The position numbers and the translations under genes are program-made. From the NCBI GenBank assembly GCA_029865285.1, contig JAOUHE010000092.1:1-6712 (forward strand): a DNA stretch of 6,712 bases, given 5' to 3'. This document shows, piece after piece, positions 1-5,817 of the stretch (its first letter is position 1; each line of letters opens with the position of its first letter). The notes below the pieces were generated by a model. It ran no database searches, was not told where the DNA came from, and worked only from the letters and a program-made list of their open reading frames with translations. The DNA comes from Chloroflexota bacterium. GTDB lineage: Bacteria; Chloroflexota; Limnocylindria; QHBO01.

Positions 1-904
1 CCCGCGCCGCGCCGATCATGATCGGCGCGGGCGTCGGACTTGGGGTCGGCGCTGGAGTGGAGGTGGCAGTCGGCGTCGCCGTTGGCGTCGAACTCGGCGA
101 GGCGGTCATGAGAAAGGTGTCGGTGGGTATCGGGTCCGGGGTTACGGTCGCCGCTTCGCTCGGCGTGGGGTCGCCGGACGGTGTCGGTGCATCGCTGACG
201 GAATCCGGCGGCGATGGCGACGACGTGGCGGTCGGCCCCGGAACCGCTTCCGAGACGCTGTTCTGCGGGTCGGGGACCGGCCGGATCGCGAAGTCGGCCA
301 GGTTGTCGTCGATGTCCTGGGTCGACCCGGCCGGGCCGCCGGGAAGCCGTTCGAGGGAGCTCCCGGCGGCGGGTGCCGGCGCCGGACGCATTTCGAGCCA
401 GGTGCTCGCCGCAGTTCCCCAGCCGACCGCATCGATCGCCGACGCGGCCCCCTGGATCCGCAGCGCAATGCTGCCGCCGCTGGCCGACAGCCCGTTTGCG
501 TACGTGACGTCGGCGAGCACGGCGAAGATACCGGCCTCGTTGGCGGCCAGCAGGTGGGCGCCCGACGGCACGACCGGGGCGCCGACGGCCCACGACGCCT
601 TGCGGGTGATGGTTGCGCCGCTGGCCGTCACGTATACGACCTCGAGACCCTCGAGCGGAAGGGCAGCCGCGGTCGGGTTGTAGATCTCGATGAACTCGTC
701 CGACGCACTTACGCCGCCGGTCACGACTTCGCTGACGACGAGATGGCCGCTATTGGCCAGCGGCTCCGACCCGGTATCCAGATCGGGCAGCGGGAGCGCC
801 ACGGCGTGGTCGAGGCACACCAACAGCACGACCAGTGAAGCGATGAACGCCAGACTCCTGCGGGGGCGGGGCGAAGCGACGGGGAACTCGGGAACGAGCG
901 GCAT
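1..904 (-). CDS. Secreted lamin-tail-domain (LTD) protein, C-terminus cut by window edge
   Basis: I translated this frame by hand: 301 codons without a stop from the ATG at 904 to the left edge. Residues 1-36 form a signal peptide: Arg-rich n-region (R13, R15, R16), hydrophobic core about 18-31, likely cleavage after A-V-A (36). It lacks a proper lipobox (LVC, no small residue before Cys30). Residues about 52-165 match the lamin-tail domain: HLVVSEVV, then DEFIEIYNP (69-77), the hydrophobic strand LEGLEVVYV, PSGAHLLAAN, and closing AIDAVGWG (156-163). The block SSLERLPGG...DIDDNLADF (182-205) usually follows bacterial LTDs. Residues 221-294 are a Pro/Thr/Ser/Ala linker, so another domain probably lies outside the window; the final PIMIGAAR could begin an OB-fold-like domain, which is a guess. 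LTDs occur on exported surface proteins and nucleases; the specific role here is unknown. The start at 904 is preferred over the in-frame ATG at 916 because GAGG sits 6 nt before it. Confidence -1.
   Translation of the reverse strand, partial: MPLVPEFPVASPRPRRSLAFIASLVVLLVCLDHAVALPLPDLDTGSEPLANSGHLVVSEVVTGGVSASDEFIEIYNPTAAALPLEGLEVVYVTASGATITRKASWAVGAPVVPSGAHLLAANEAGIFAVLADVTYANGLSASGGSIALRIQGAASAIDAVGWGTAASTWLEMRPAPAPAAGSSLERLPGGPAGSTQDIDDNLADFAIRPVPDPQNSVSEAVPGPTATSSPSPPDSVSDAPTPSGDPTPSEAATVTPDPIPTDTFLMTASPSSTPTATPTATSTPAPTPSPTPAPIMIGAAR
7..30. repeat. 24-bp perfect palindrome inside the LTD gene
   Basis: Each 12-bp half is the exact reverse complement of the other, centred on bases 18/19 (core GATCATGATC). 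It lies in the coding sequence where the Pro/Thr linker ends and the next segment begins (residues about 293-300). It could form a cruciform in DNA or a hairpin in mRNA. Whether it has a function is unknown; a chance perfect 24-bp palindrome is unlikely in a window this short, though GC bias raises the odds. Confidence -1.
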
Positions 905-910
905 GACGCA

Positions 911-914
911 CCTC
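911..914 (-). promoter_or_regulatory. Shine-Dalgarno for the LTD gene
   Basis: GAGG on the minus strand lies 6 nt before the ATG at 904. An in-frame ATG four codons upstream (916) has no comparable purine run before it, so this site decides the start. Confidence -1.
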
Positions 915-972
915 ATGGCGGGAGGCGCTCAGGCACGCGGATGATCGGTTCGGGGGCGTTATCACGGACTTA

Positions 973-989
973 TCCGCCCGTTAGGCGGA
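973..989. repeat. 6-bp inverted repeat upstream of the plus-strand -10 box
   Basis: TCCGCC (973-978) and GGCGGA (984-989) are perfect reverse complements separated by CGTTA. The repeat covers the place where a -35 element would sit for the -10 hexamer at 998-1003, so it could be an operator. It is short, and GC-rich repeats arise easily in this genome. Confidence -1.
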
Positions 990-997
990 GCCTCGCG

Positions 998-1003
998 TAC
1001 AAT
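998..1003 (+). promoter_or_regulatory. Candidate -10 box giving a near-leaderless transcript
   Basis: TACAAT matches the bacterial -10 consensus at five of six bases and stands out in very GC-rich surroundings. Transcription would begin about 7 nt after the hexamer, near 1009-1011, only 2-4 nt before the ATG at 1013. No good -35 is visible at 16-18 bp spacing. No Shine-Dalgarno sits at a useful distance from the ATG, which fits leaderless initiation. Confidence -1.
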
Positions 1004-1012
1004 CGCGCACCC

Positions 1013-1669
1013 ATGGCCAAGAAGACCCTCTCCCGCCGCGAAGCCGAGGCACGTGCCGAGGCGCGCCGCCGATCCCGCATGCTGGCCCGCGGAGAGACGA
1101 TCGACGACTCGGCCGGTGAGGACGAGCCGATGCCGGCGTCCGGTCGTCAGAGCCTCACCTTCCTGCAGCGCATCTTCCCGCCGGCGCCGCCGCTCCCGGG
1201 CAAGACCGACCCGCTGCTTGGCTTCACCTACAGCGGTCCGCTGCCGCAGGTCGTGTCATCGTTCTGGCTGATCCGCCGCAACCTGTACGCGGGCGTCGGG
1301 ATGGGGATCCTGTGGGCTGCCGCGTACATCGTCACCGTGCTGTACGCCCAGTCGGTGATCGGCGTATCGGCTTCGTTCCTGTCCTTCGGCAGCCTGGTTG
1401 CAGCGGGCTGGCTTGGCTGGCAGCGGCCCTGGCTCTACGGGCTGGTGGCGGCGGTGGTCGGCTACGTGCTCTTTGCGTCGTACTTCAGCTACCTGGCGGC
1501 AAACGATCCGGGTGCGCCGGTCGCTGCCGGCGAGTTGGCGCAGTACCTCTTCAGCAATGGCCTGCTGCAAGTGGGCATCGGAGCCCTGGCCGGCTTCTAC
1601 GGCGGCTACCTGCGCCGCCGATTCTCCGACCCCAACCTTCGCCGCGAACAGGCCCGCCGCAAGCGCTGA
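1013..1669 (+). CDS. Unrecognised four-helix membrane protein, 218 aa
   Basis: I do not recognise a family. The N-terminus (residues 1-60) is soluble, strongly basic and Arg/Ala/Glu-rich at first (MAKKTLSRREAEARAEARRR), then acidic (about 31-39), then Pro-rich (PPAPPLPG, 56-63). Four likely membrane helices follow at about 92-116, 120-136, 140-163 and 183-200. The C-terminal tail is very basic (LRRRFSD...REQARRKR). With basic stretches at both ends and an even number of helices, the positive-inside rule puts both termini in the cytoplasm. I chose the ATG at 1013 over the in-frame ATG at 941 because the extra 24 residues would cross the -10 box at 998-1003 and have no RBS, while MAKK is a typical start. 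It converges on carB with a 30-bp gap and seems to be a single-gene unit. A role in membrane organisation or as an assembly factor is possible, but nothing in the sequence shows one. Confidence -1.
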   Translation: MAKKTLSRREAEARAEARRRSRMLARGETIDDSAGEDEPMPASGRQSLTFLQRIFPPAPPLPGKTDPLLGFTYSGPLPQVVSSFWLIRRNLYAGVGMGILWAAAYIVTVLYAQSVIGVSASFLSFGSLVAAGWLGWQRPWLYGLVAAVVGYVLFASYFSYLAANDPGAPVAAGELAQYLFSNGLLQVGIGALAGFYGGYLRRRFSDPNLRREQARRKR

Positions 1670-1689
1670 ACTCGGCCCCTCCCGCCACG

Positions 1690-1711
1690 CCGCGGCGCGC
1701 TACCGCCGCGG
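1690..1711. terminator. GC hairpin between convergent genes, possible shared terminator
   Basis: CCGCGGCG (1690-1697) and CGCCGCGG (1704-1711) form a perfect 8-bp stem with a 6-nt loop. The loop (1698-1703) contains the carB stop codon (minus-strand TAG, 1700-1702). It lies 20 bp past the stop of the plus-strand membrane gene, so both converging transcripts could form it. Neither strand has a following T run, so it is not a textbook intrinsic terminator. Confidence -1.
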
Positions 1712-4498
1712 TTCGTGCGCCGCAACCGCCTCCGTGGCACGCCTGACTGCGATCGCGTAGTCCTCGGACAGACCGAGCACCTCTCCCGTCGATCGCATCT
1801 CGGGACCCGGCGTGACATCGACGCCGGGCAAGCGCCAGAGCGATCCGACCGGTGCCTTCACCGCGACCAGGAGCGCGTCTGCGGCGAGCCCCCGCGACCA
1901 CCCGACCTCGTCGAGGCTGGCGCCGAGCGCGCAGCGAACGGCGGCCGCCACGACGTCGCGTCCGGTCGCCTTGGCCACGATCGGCACGGTTCGGCTGGCT
2001 CGAGGATTCGCCTCGATGACGACCACGCGGTCGCCGGCCACGATCGCCTGCACATTGAGGATGCCGCGCAGACCGAGCGAGATGGCGATCCGGCCGGCAG
2101 CGTCGGCCGCACGCTCCTGCTGCGACCGCGAGAGCGTCTGGGGCGGCAGGACGGCCATCGAGTCGCCCGAATGCACACCCGGCGGGTCGAGCTGCTCCAG
2201 GATCCCCGGCACGCACCAGTCGGCACCGTCGCTGATCACGTCGATGTCGACCTCGATCCCCTCGACCATCTCGTCCACCCGCAACGGCCAGCCGATGTCG
2301 GTGCGCAGCAGCGATTCGAGATCGTCCGGTGAGCCGAGTACCGCGATCCCTCGGCCACCGATCACCCAGGACGGTCGCACGATCACCGGCAGCCCGAGCT
2401 CGCTGATCGCCGCTCGCAGGCCCACCGGGTCAGCCGCCAGGCGGCCGCGAGGTCCCTCGATCTCGAGCCGGGTGAGCAGCGCGGCAAAGCGCTCGCGGTC
2501 CTCGGTCACCTCGATCGCCTCGGCGGTGAGCCCGGCGATCGGCACATCGGCGTACGCGAGGTCCTTGGCAAGATCGATTGCCGTCTGGCCGCCGAATGTC
2601 AGCACGACGTGTGGGGCGGCGCCGGTGAGCGCCCGCTCGTGGTCGATCACGTCGAGCACGCTCTCGGTGTCGAGCGGCTCGAAGTAGAGGCGGGAGCAGG
2701 CGTCGTAGTCGGTGCTGACCGTCTCGGGGTTGTTGTTGATCACCACCGCGTCGAGTCCCATCTCGCGGATCGCCCAGGCGGCGCGCACGGAGCAGTAGTC
2801 GAACTCGATCCCCTGGCCGATGCGGATCGGCCCGGAGCCGATGACGATCACGCTGCGGCGGTCGGACGGTGGCGGCACCTCCGGCGTGGCGTACGCGGAG
2901 TAGAAGTAGGGCGTCTCTGCCGGGAATTCGCCAGCGCAGGTGTCCACGCGGCGGTAGGCGGGGGCGATCCCCGCCCGCACCCTGGCGCGGCGCACGGCGA
3001 CCGGCGGCACCCCGGAGAGCGTCGCGATCTCGGCGTCGCCGAAGCCCGCCTCTTTCGCTTCAAGCAGCGGCGCGCCCACCACCCGCTCCTCGGCGGCCAC
3101 CATCTCGGCCAGCCGCTCGGTGAACCACGGCGCGATCCCGGTGACCCGGCCCAGCGCGGAGGCATCGGTCCAGCCATGACGCAGGAGGGCCAGCATCCGC
3201 CACAGTCGCGTATCGGTCGGCATGAGGAACGCCTCCAGGTCGTCAGGAGCCCGATGACTGAGCCCCCAGCCTTCGTCCTCCCACAGCCAGCCGTGTCCTC
3301 GCGGCTCCAGCGAGCGGAGTGCCTTGAGCAGCGCCGGAGCGAACTCGCGCCCGATCCCCATCGCCTCGCCGGTCGCCTTCATCTGGATCCCGAGCGACCG
3401 ATCCGCGGTCGGGAACTTGTCGAAGGGCCAGCGCGGCAGCTTCACGACGACGTAATCGACGGCGGGTTCGAAGGCAGCGCTGCCGGAGCCGGTGGCCGGG
3501 TTCGGCAACTCGTGCAGCCGCTTCCCGAGCGCGATGAGCGCCGCGACGCGCGCGATCGGGTAGCCGGTCGCCTTGCTCGCCAGCGCCGACGAGCGGCTGA
3601 CCCGCGGATTCACCTCGATCACCCGGTAGTCGCCGCCATCGGGGCGCACGGCGAGCTGGACGTTGCAGCCACCCTCCAGGCGCAGCGCGCGGACGATCTT
3701 CAGCGCACACCGTCGCAGGCGCTGGACGACCGGGTCCGGAAGCGTCTGGATCGGCGCCACGACGATGCTGTCGCCGGTGTGCACGCCCATCGGATCCAGG
3801 TTCTCCATTCCGCAGATGGCGATGGCCGTGTCCGACGCGTCGCGCAGTACCTCGAACTCGATCTCGTACCAGCCGAGCAGCGACCGTTCCACGAGCACCT
3901 GGCCGATGGGACTCGCCGCCAGCCCGGCGGCCAGCCGCTCGCGCGCCTGTTCGGGCGTGTGGGCGAATCCGCCGCCACCGCCGCCGAGCGTGAAGGCCGG
4001 GCGGATCACGACCGGGGCCGCCAGCGCCTCGACGAAGCGCATCCCGTCGGCGACCGACTCCACCACCGCGTTCTCGGGGATCGGCTCGCCGATGCCGGTC
4101 ACCAGGTCGCGGAAGCCGCCGCGATCCTCCGCGGCGCGCACGGCGGCCAGCGGCGTACCGAGCACGCGCACGCCGTACCGCTCCAGCACGCCGGCATCGT
4201 CGAGAGCGACGGCCAGATTGAGCCCGGTCTGCCCACCCAGCGTCGGCAGCAGCGCGTCAGGGAGGTGCTCGGCGATCACCTCCTCCAGGTGGCCGACCGT
4301 CAGCGGGCCGATGATCACCTGCCCACCGACGTCCGGATCGGTCATCACCGTCGCTGGGTTCGAGTTGACGAGGAGCGTCTGAACACCCTCGCCGCGCAGT
4401 GCCAGGCAGGCCTGCACGCCGGCGTAGTCGAATTCGGCAGCCTGGCCGATGGTGATCGGTCCCGAGCCGATCACCAGCACCTTGCGCGGTCGCGTCAT
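1700..4498 (-). CDS. carB: Carbamoyl-phosphate synthetase large subunit lacking the MGS domain
   Basis: CarB uses two ATP, bicarbonate and ammonia channelled from CarA to make carbamoyl phosphate for pyrimidine and arginine synthesis in the cytoplasm. The carboxyphosphate half (about 1-395) shows GSGPITIGQ (11-19), LVNSNPATVMTDP, LGGGGGGFAHT and VIEVNPRVSRSSALASKATG; metal-site residues Q281, E295 and N297 match E. coli Q285, E299 and N301, and R126 and R166 match R129 and R169. The oligomerisation region is about 396-545. The carbamate half (about 548-925) shows GSGPIRIGQGIEFDYCSV, NNNPETVSTDYD, RPSWVIGG and VIEANPRASRTVPIVAKATG, with Q817, E829 and N831. The protein ends just after PGPEMRSTGEVLGL at residue 932; the E. 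coli enzyme has 1073 residues, and the missing part is the MGS-like domain that binds UMP, IMP and ornithine. The stop is followed in 30 bp by a convergent gene, so the domain is not encoded in another frame nearby. Its ATG overlaps the carA TGA (ATGA), and there is only a weak RBS, which fits translational coupling. Confidence -1.
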   Translation of the reverse strand: MTRPRKVLVIGSGPITIGQAAEFDYAGVQACLALRGEGVQTLLVNSNPATVMTDPDVGGQVIIGPLTVGHLEEVIAEHLPDALLPTLGGQTGLNLAVALDDAGVLERYGVRVLGTPLAAVRAAEDRGGFRDLVTGIGEPIPENAVVESVADGMRFVEALAAPVVIRPAFTLGGGGGGFAHTPEQARERLAAGLAASPIGQVLVERSLLGWYEIEFEVLRDASDTAIAICGMENLDPMGVHTGDSIVVAPIQTLPDPVVQRLRRCALKIVRALRLEGGCNVQLAVRPDGGDYRVIEVNPRVSRSSALASKATGYPIARVAALIALGKRLHELPNPATGSGSAAFEPAVDYVVVKLPRWPFDKFPTADRSLGIQMKATGEAMGIGREFAPALLKALRSLEPRGHGWLWEDEGWGLSHRAPDDLEAFLMPTDTRLWRMLALLRHGWTDASALGRVTGIAPWFTERLAEMVAAEERVVGAPLLEAKEAGFGDAEIATLSGVPPVAVRRARVRAGIAPAYRRVDTCAGEFPAETPYFYSAYATPEVPPPSDRRSVIVIGSGPIRIGQGIEFDYCSVRAAWAIREMGLDAVVINNNPETVSTDYDACSRLYFEPLDTESVLDVIDHERALTGAAPHVVLTFGGQTAIDLAKDLAYADVPIAGLTAEAIEVTEDRERFAALLTRLEIEGPRGRLAADPVGLRAAISELGLPVIVRPSWVIGGRGIAVLGSPDDLESLLRTDIGWPLRVDEMVEGIEVDIDVISDGADWCVPGILEQLDPPGVHSGDSMAVLPPQTLSRSQQERAADAAGRIAISLGLRGILNVQAIVAGDRVVVIEANPRASRTVPIVAKATGRDVVAAAVRCALGASLDEVGWSRGLAADALLVAVKAPVGSLWRLPGVDVTPGPEMRSTGEVLGLSEDYAIAVRRATEAVAAHEPRR

Positions 4499-5673
4499 GC
4501 CGTCGCCTGCGCCACGGCCAGGTCGAAGACGCGGGACGCATCGATCGGGCCTGGTGCTCCCTCGGGGTGGAACTGGACCGATCCGACCCTGCCCGATGCG
4601 TGCGCCAGTCCCTCGACTGTCCCGTCATTGAGGTCGAGGTGGCTGACCCGGTAGCCGGCCGCGGCAAGGGCGGGCCCCTCGCGTACCGCCACTTCGTGGT
4701 TATGCGCGCCGATGTCGACGCGCACGGTCGCCGTCTCGATCACGGCGTGGTTGCCGCCGTGATGTCCCACCGCCAGGCGGCGTGTCTCGGCACCCGCCGC
4801 CAGGGCCAGCAGCTGGTGGCCGAGGCAGATCCCCAGGATCGGCGGACCGCCGGACAGGGCACGCTGCGCAAGCTCACCGGCGACCGCGATCTGTGGCGCC
4901 ATGCGGGACGGGTCTCCCGGTCCGGGCGAGAGAACTACCAGCTCGGGCGCGTGCGCGGCCACGTCGGCGGCACTCGCGTCATGTGGCAGCACGGTGATCT
5001 CGAGGCCGCGCCCCGCCAGCGCCGCGAGGAGCGAGCGCTTCACGCCGTAGTCGACCAGCACCGCCCGCGCCCTGCGCTCACCGGCTGGCGGGACGACGTG
5101 CGCGCGGCGAGTCGCCACGGTCGCGACGTGATCGACCGACTCCCAGGGCGCAACCGCACCGGCGGCTGCGACGAGTGCGGCGTCGTCGGCCCCTGCTCGA
5201 CGGCTGCCCTCCGACACCGCTCGGATCACGGCCCGTCGCGCCGCGCCGTTGCGCAATGCCAGTGTGAGCGAGCGCGTATCGATCCCCTCGATCGCCGGAA
5301 TGCCGGCCTCCGACAGCATCTCCTCCAATGACCGGCCGGGCCCGGCTGGCGGCGTCACCAACCGGGTGACCACCAGGGCCCGGGCGTGGACCCGTGCAGA
5401 TTCGAGCTCCGCCGGATCGATCCGGTAGCTGCCAGCCATCGGGTGGGTGAGGATCACCACCTGGCCGGCATACGAGGGATCGGTCAGGATCTCGCCCCAG
5501 CCGGTCGCGGCGGTGGTGAAGATCAGGTCGCCCTCCGCGGGGACATGGGCGCCGCGCAGGGATCCCCGAAGCACAAGCCCGCCCTCAAGGGCGAGCAGCC
5601 CCGGACGCGAAAACGACGCCGACCGCTCGATGGCGGGTGGCGTCGTGGCGATGGTGCGCGTGTGAACGGACAA
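4495..5673 (-). CDS. carA: Carbamoyl-phosphate synthetase small subunit (glutamine amidotransferase)
   Basis: CarA hydrolyses glutamine and passes ammonia to CarB. With the TTG start at 5673 the protein is 392 aa, close to the 382 aa of E. coli CarA. The N-terminal CarA-specific domain (about 25-175) includes FTTAATGWGEILTDPSYAGQ and the motif GIDTRSLTLALRNGA. The class I amidotransferase domain (about 203-390) has VDYGVKRSLL, VLSPGPGDPS, the nucleophile elbow GICLGHQL with Cys283, GHHGGNHAV, and QFHPEGAPGP with His369 and Glu371, so the Cys-His-Glu triad is complete. The TTG is chosen because GGAAAGGAG lies 5 nt before it; the alternative in-frame ATG at 5745 would add 24 low-complexity residues translated through the leader structure and has no RBS. 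It is first in a carAB operon, overlaps carB by 4 nt, and is divergent from bioY across 141 bp. Confidence -1.
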   Translation of the reverse strand: MSVHTRTIATTPPAIERSASFSRPGLLALEGGLVLRGSLRGAHVPAEGDLIFTTAATGWGEILTDPSYAGQVVILTHPMAGSYRIDPAELESARVHARALVVTRLVTPPAGPGRSLEEMLSEAGIPAIEGIDTRSLTLALRNGAARRAVIRAVSEGSRRAGADDAALVAAAGAVAPWESVDHVATVATRRAHVVPPAGERRARAVLVDYGVKRSLLAALAGRGLEITVLPHDASAADVAAHAPELVVLSPGPGDPSRMAPQIAVAGELAQRALSGGPPILGICLGHQLLALAAGAETRRLAVGHHGGNHAVIETATVRVDIGAHNHEVAVREGPALAAAGYRVSHLDLNDGTVEGLAHASGRVGSVQFHPEGAPGPIDASRVFDLAVAQATA

Positions 5674-5720
5674 GCCGGCTCCTTTCCGGCATCGCAGTGC
5701 CGGGCTTAAAGGACTCCGGC
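5674..5720 (-). promoter_or_regulatory. Nested stem in the carA leader that buries the Shine-Dalgarno
   Basis: Read on the minus strand, the leader runs GCCGG (5720-5716), AG, TCCTTT (5713-5708), AAGC, then an inner hairpin CCGGCA-CTGCGA-TGCCGG (5703-5686), then AAAGGA (5685-5680), G, CCGGC (5678-5674), and the TTG start. TCCTTT pairs perfectly with AAAGGA of the Shine-Dalgarno, and GCCGG pairs with CCGGC, giving an 11-bp outer stem with one small internal loop around a perfect 6-bp inner hairpin. An exclusive alternative exists: GCCGG from the inner hairpin can pair with the last CCGGC, leaving AAAGGAG open in a 7-nt loop. That is the layout of an on/off translational switch. No ligand or protein is evident, and I see no PyrR-type binding loop. 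Confidence -1.
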
Positions 5721-5722
5721 GC

Positions 5723-5728
5723 AGTGTA
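5723..5728 (-). promoter_or_regulatory. Possible -10 box for carAB
   Basis: TACACT on the minus strand matches the -10 consensus at four of six bases. It would start transcription near 5716, right at the 5' edge of the leader stem, so the exact start site would decide whether the outer GCCGG arm is in the RNA. No convincing -35 is present, so confidence is low. Confidence -1.
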
Positions 5729-5767
5729 TCTGAAGGACGCCCCATTCGCGGAGCCGATACGGCGCGC

Positions 5768-5773
5768 TACCAT
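5768..5773 (+). promoter_or_regulatory. Possible -10 box for bioY
   Basis: TACCAT matches the -10 consensus at four of six bases, with a poor -35 candidate (TTCGCG, 5745-5750) at 17 bp. It overlaps the left arm of the inverted repeat at 5771-5817, so a protein bound to that repeat would block it. Transcription from here would start near 5780. Confidence -1.
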
Positions 5774-5817
5774 CGGTCGGACAGGCCAAATGCAGAGAGG
5801 TTCCGAGCCGACCGATG
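5771..5817 (+). promoter_or_regulatory. 10-bp inverted repeat with the bioY start codon in its right arm
   Basis: CATCGGTCGG (5771-5780) and CCGACCGATG (5808-5817) are perfect reverse complements separated by 27 nt. The final ATG of the right arm is the bioY start codon; the left arm overlaps the possible -10 box. If transcription starts upstream of 5771, the RNA could pair the start codon away while the Shine-Dalgarno stays in the loop; otherwise it could be a two-site DNA operator. It does not resemble the BirA, BioR or BioQ operators I know. Confidence -1.
5794..5800 (+). promoter_or_regulatory. Weak, distant Shine-Dalgarno for bioY
   Basis: AGAGAGG ends 14 nt before the ATG at 5815, farther than the usual 5-9 nt. 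Pairing of the inverted-repeat arms or other folding could change the effective distance. No better purine run lies closer to the start. Confidence -1.

Noticed and set aside
18..683. 221-aa plus-strand frame rich in Gly and Val
   Set aside because: Its GVGVGVG-like start is the antisense of the Pro/Thr linker of the LTD protein, whose own frame shows a signal peptide and a lamin-tail domain.
941..1012. Upstream ATG at 941 as the start of the membrane protein
   Set aside because: The extra 24 residues would run through the inverted repeat and the -10 box, lack an RBS, and precede a typical MAKK start at 1013.
1551..2216. 221-aa minus-strand frame crossing the carB end, considered as a frameshifted MGS domain
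   Set aside because: Its translation is Arg/Gly/Ala-rich shadow sequence overlapping both carB and the convergent gene, with no MGS-like motif.
2609..4654. 681-aa plus-strand open frame
   Set aside because: It lies opposite carB, which has complete family motifs on the minus strand. The translation is His/Arg/Asp/Gly-rich with no domain, typical of the antisense of a high-GC gene.
5674..5720. PyrR-binding attenuator before carA
   Set aside because: No PyrR-type conserved hairpin loop is present and there is no intrinsic terminator with a U tract; the pairing involves the Shine-Dalgarno instead.
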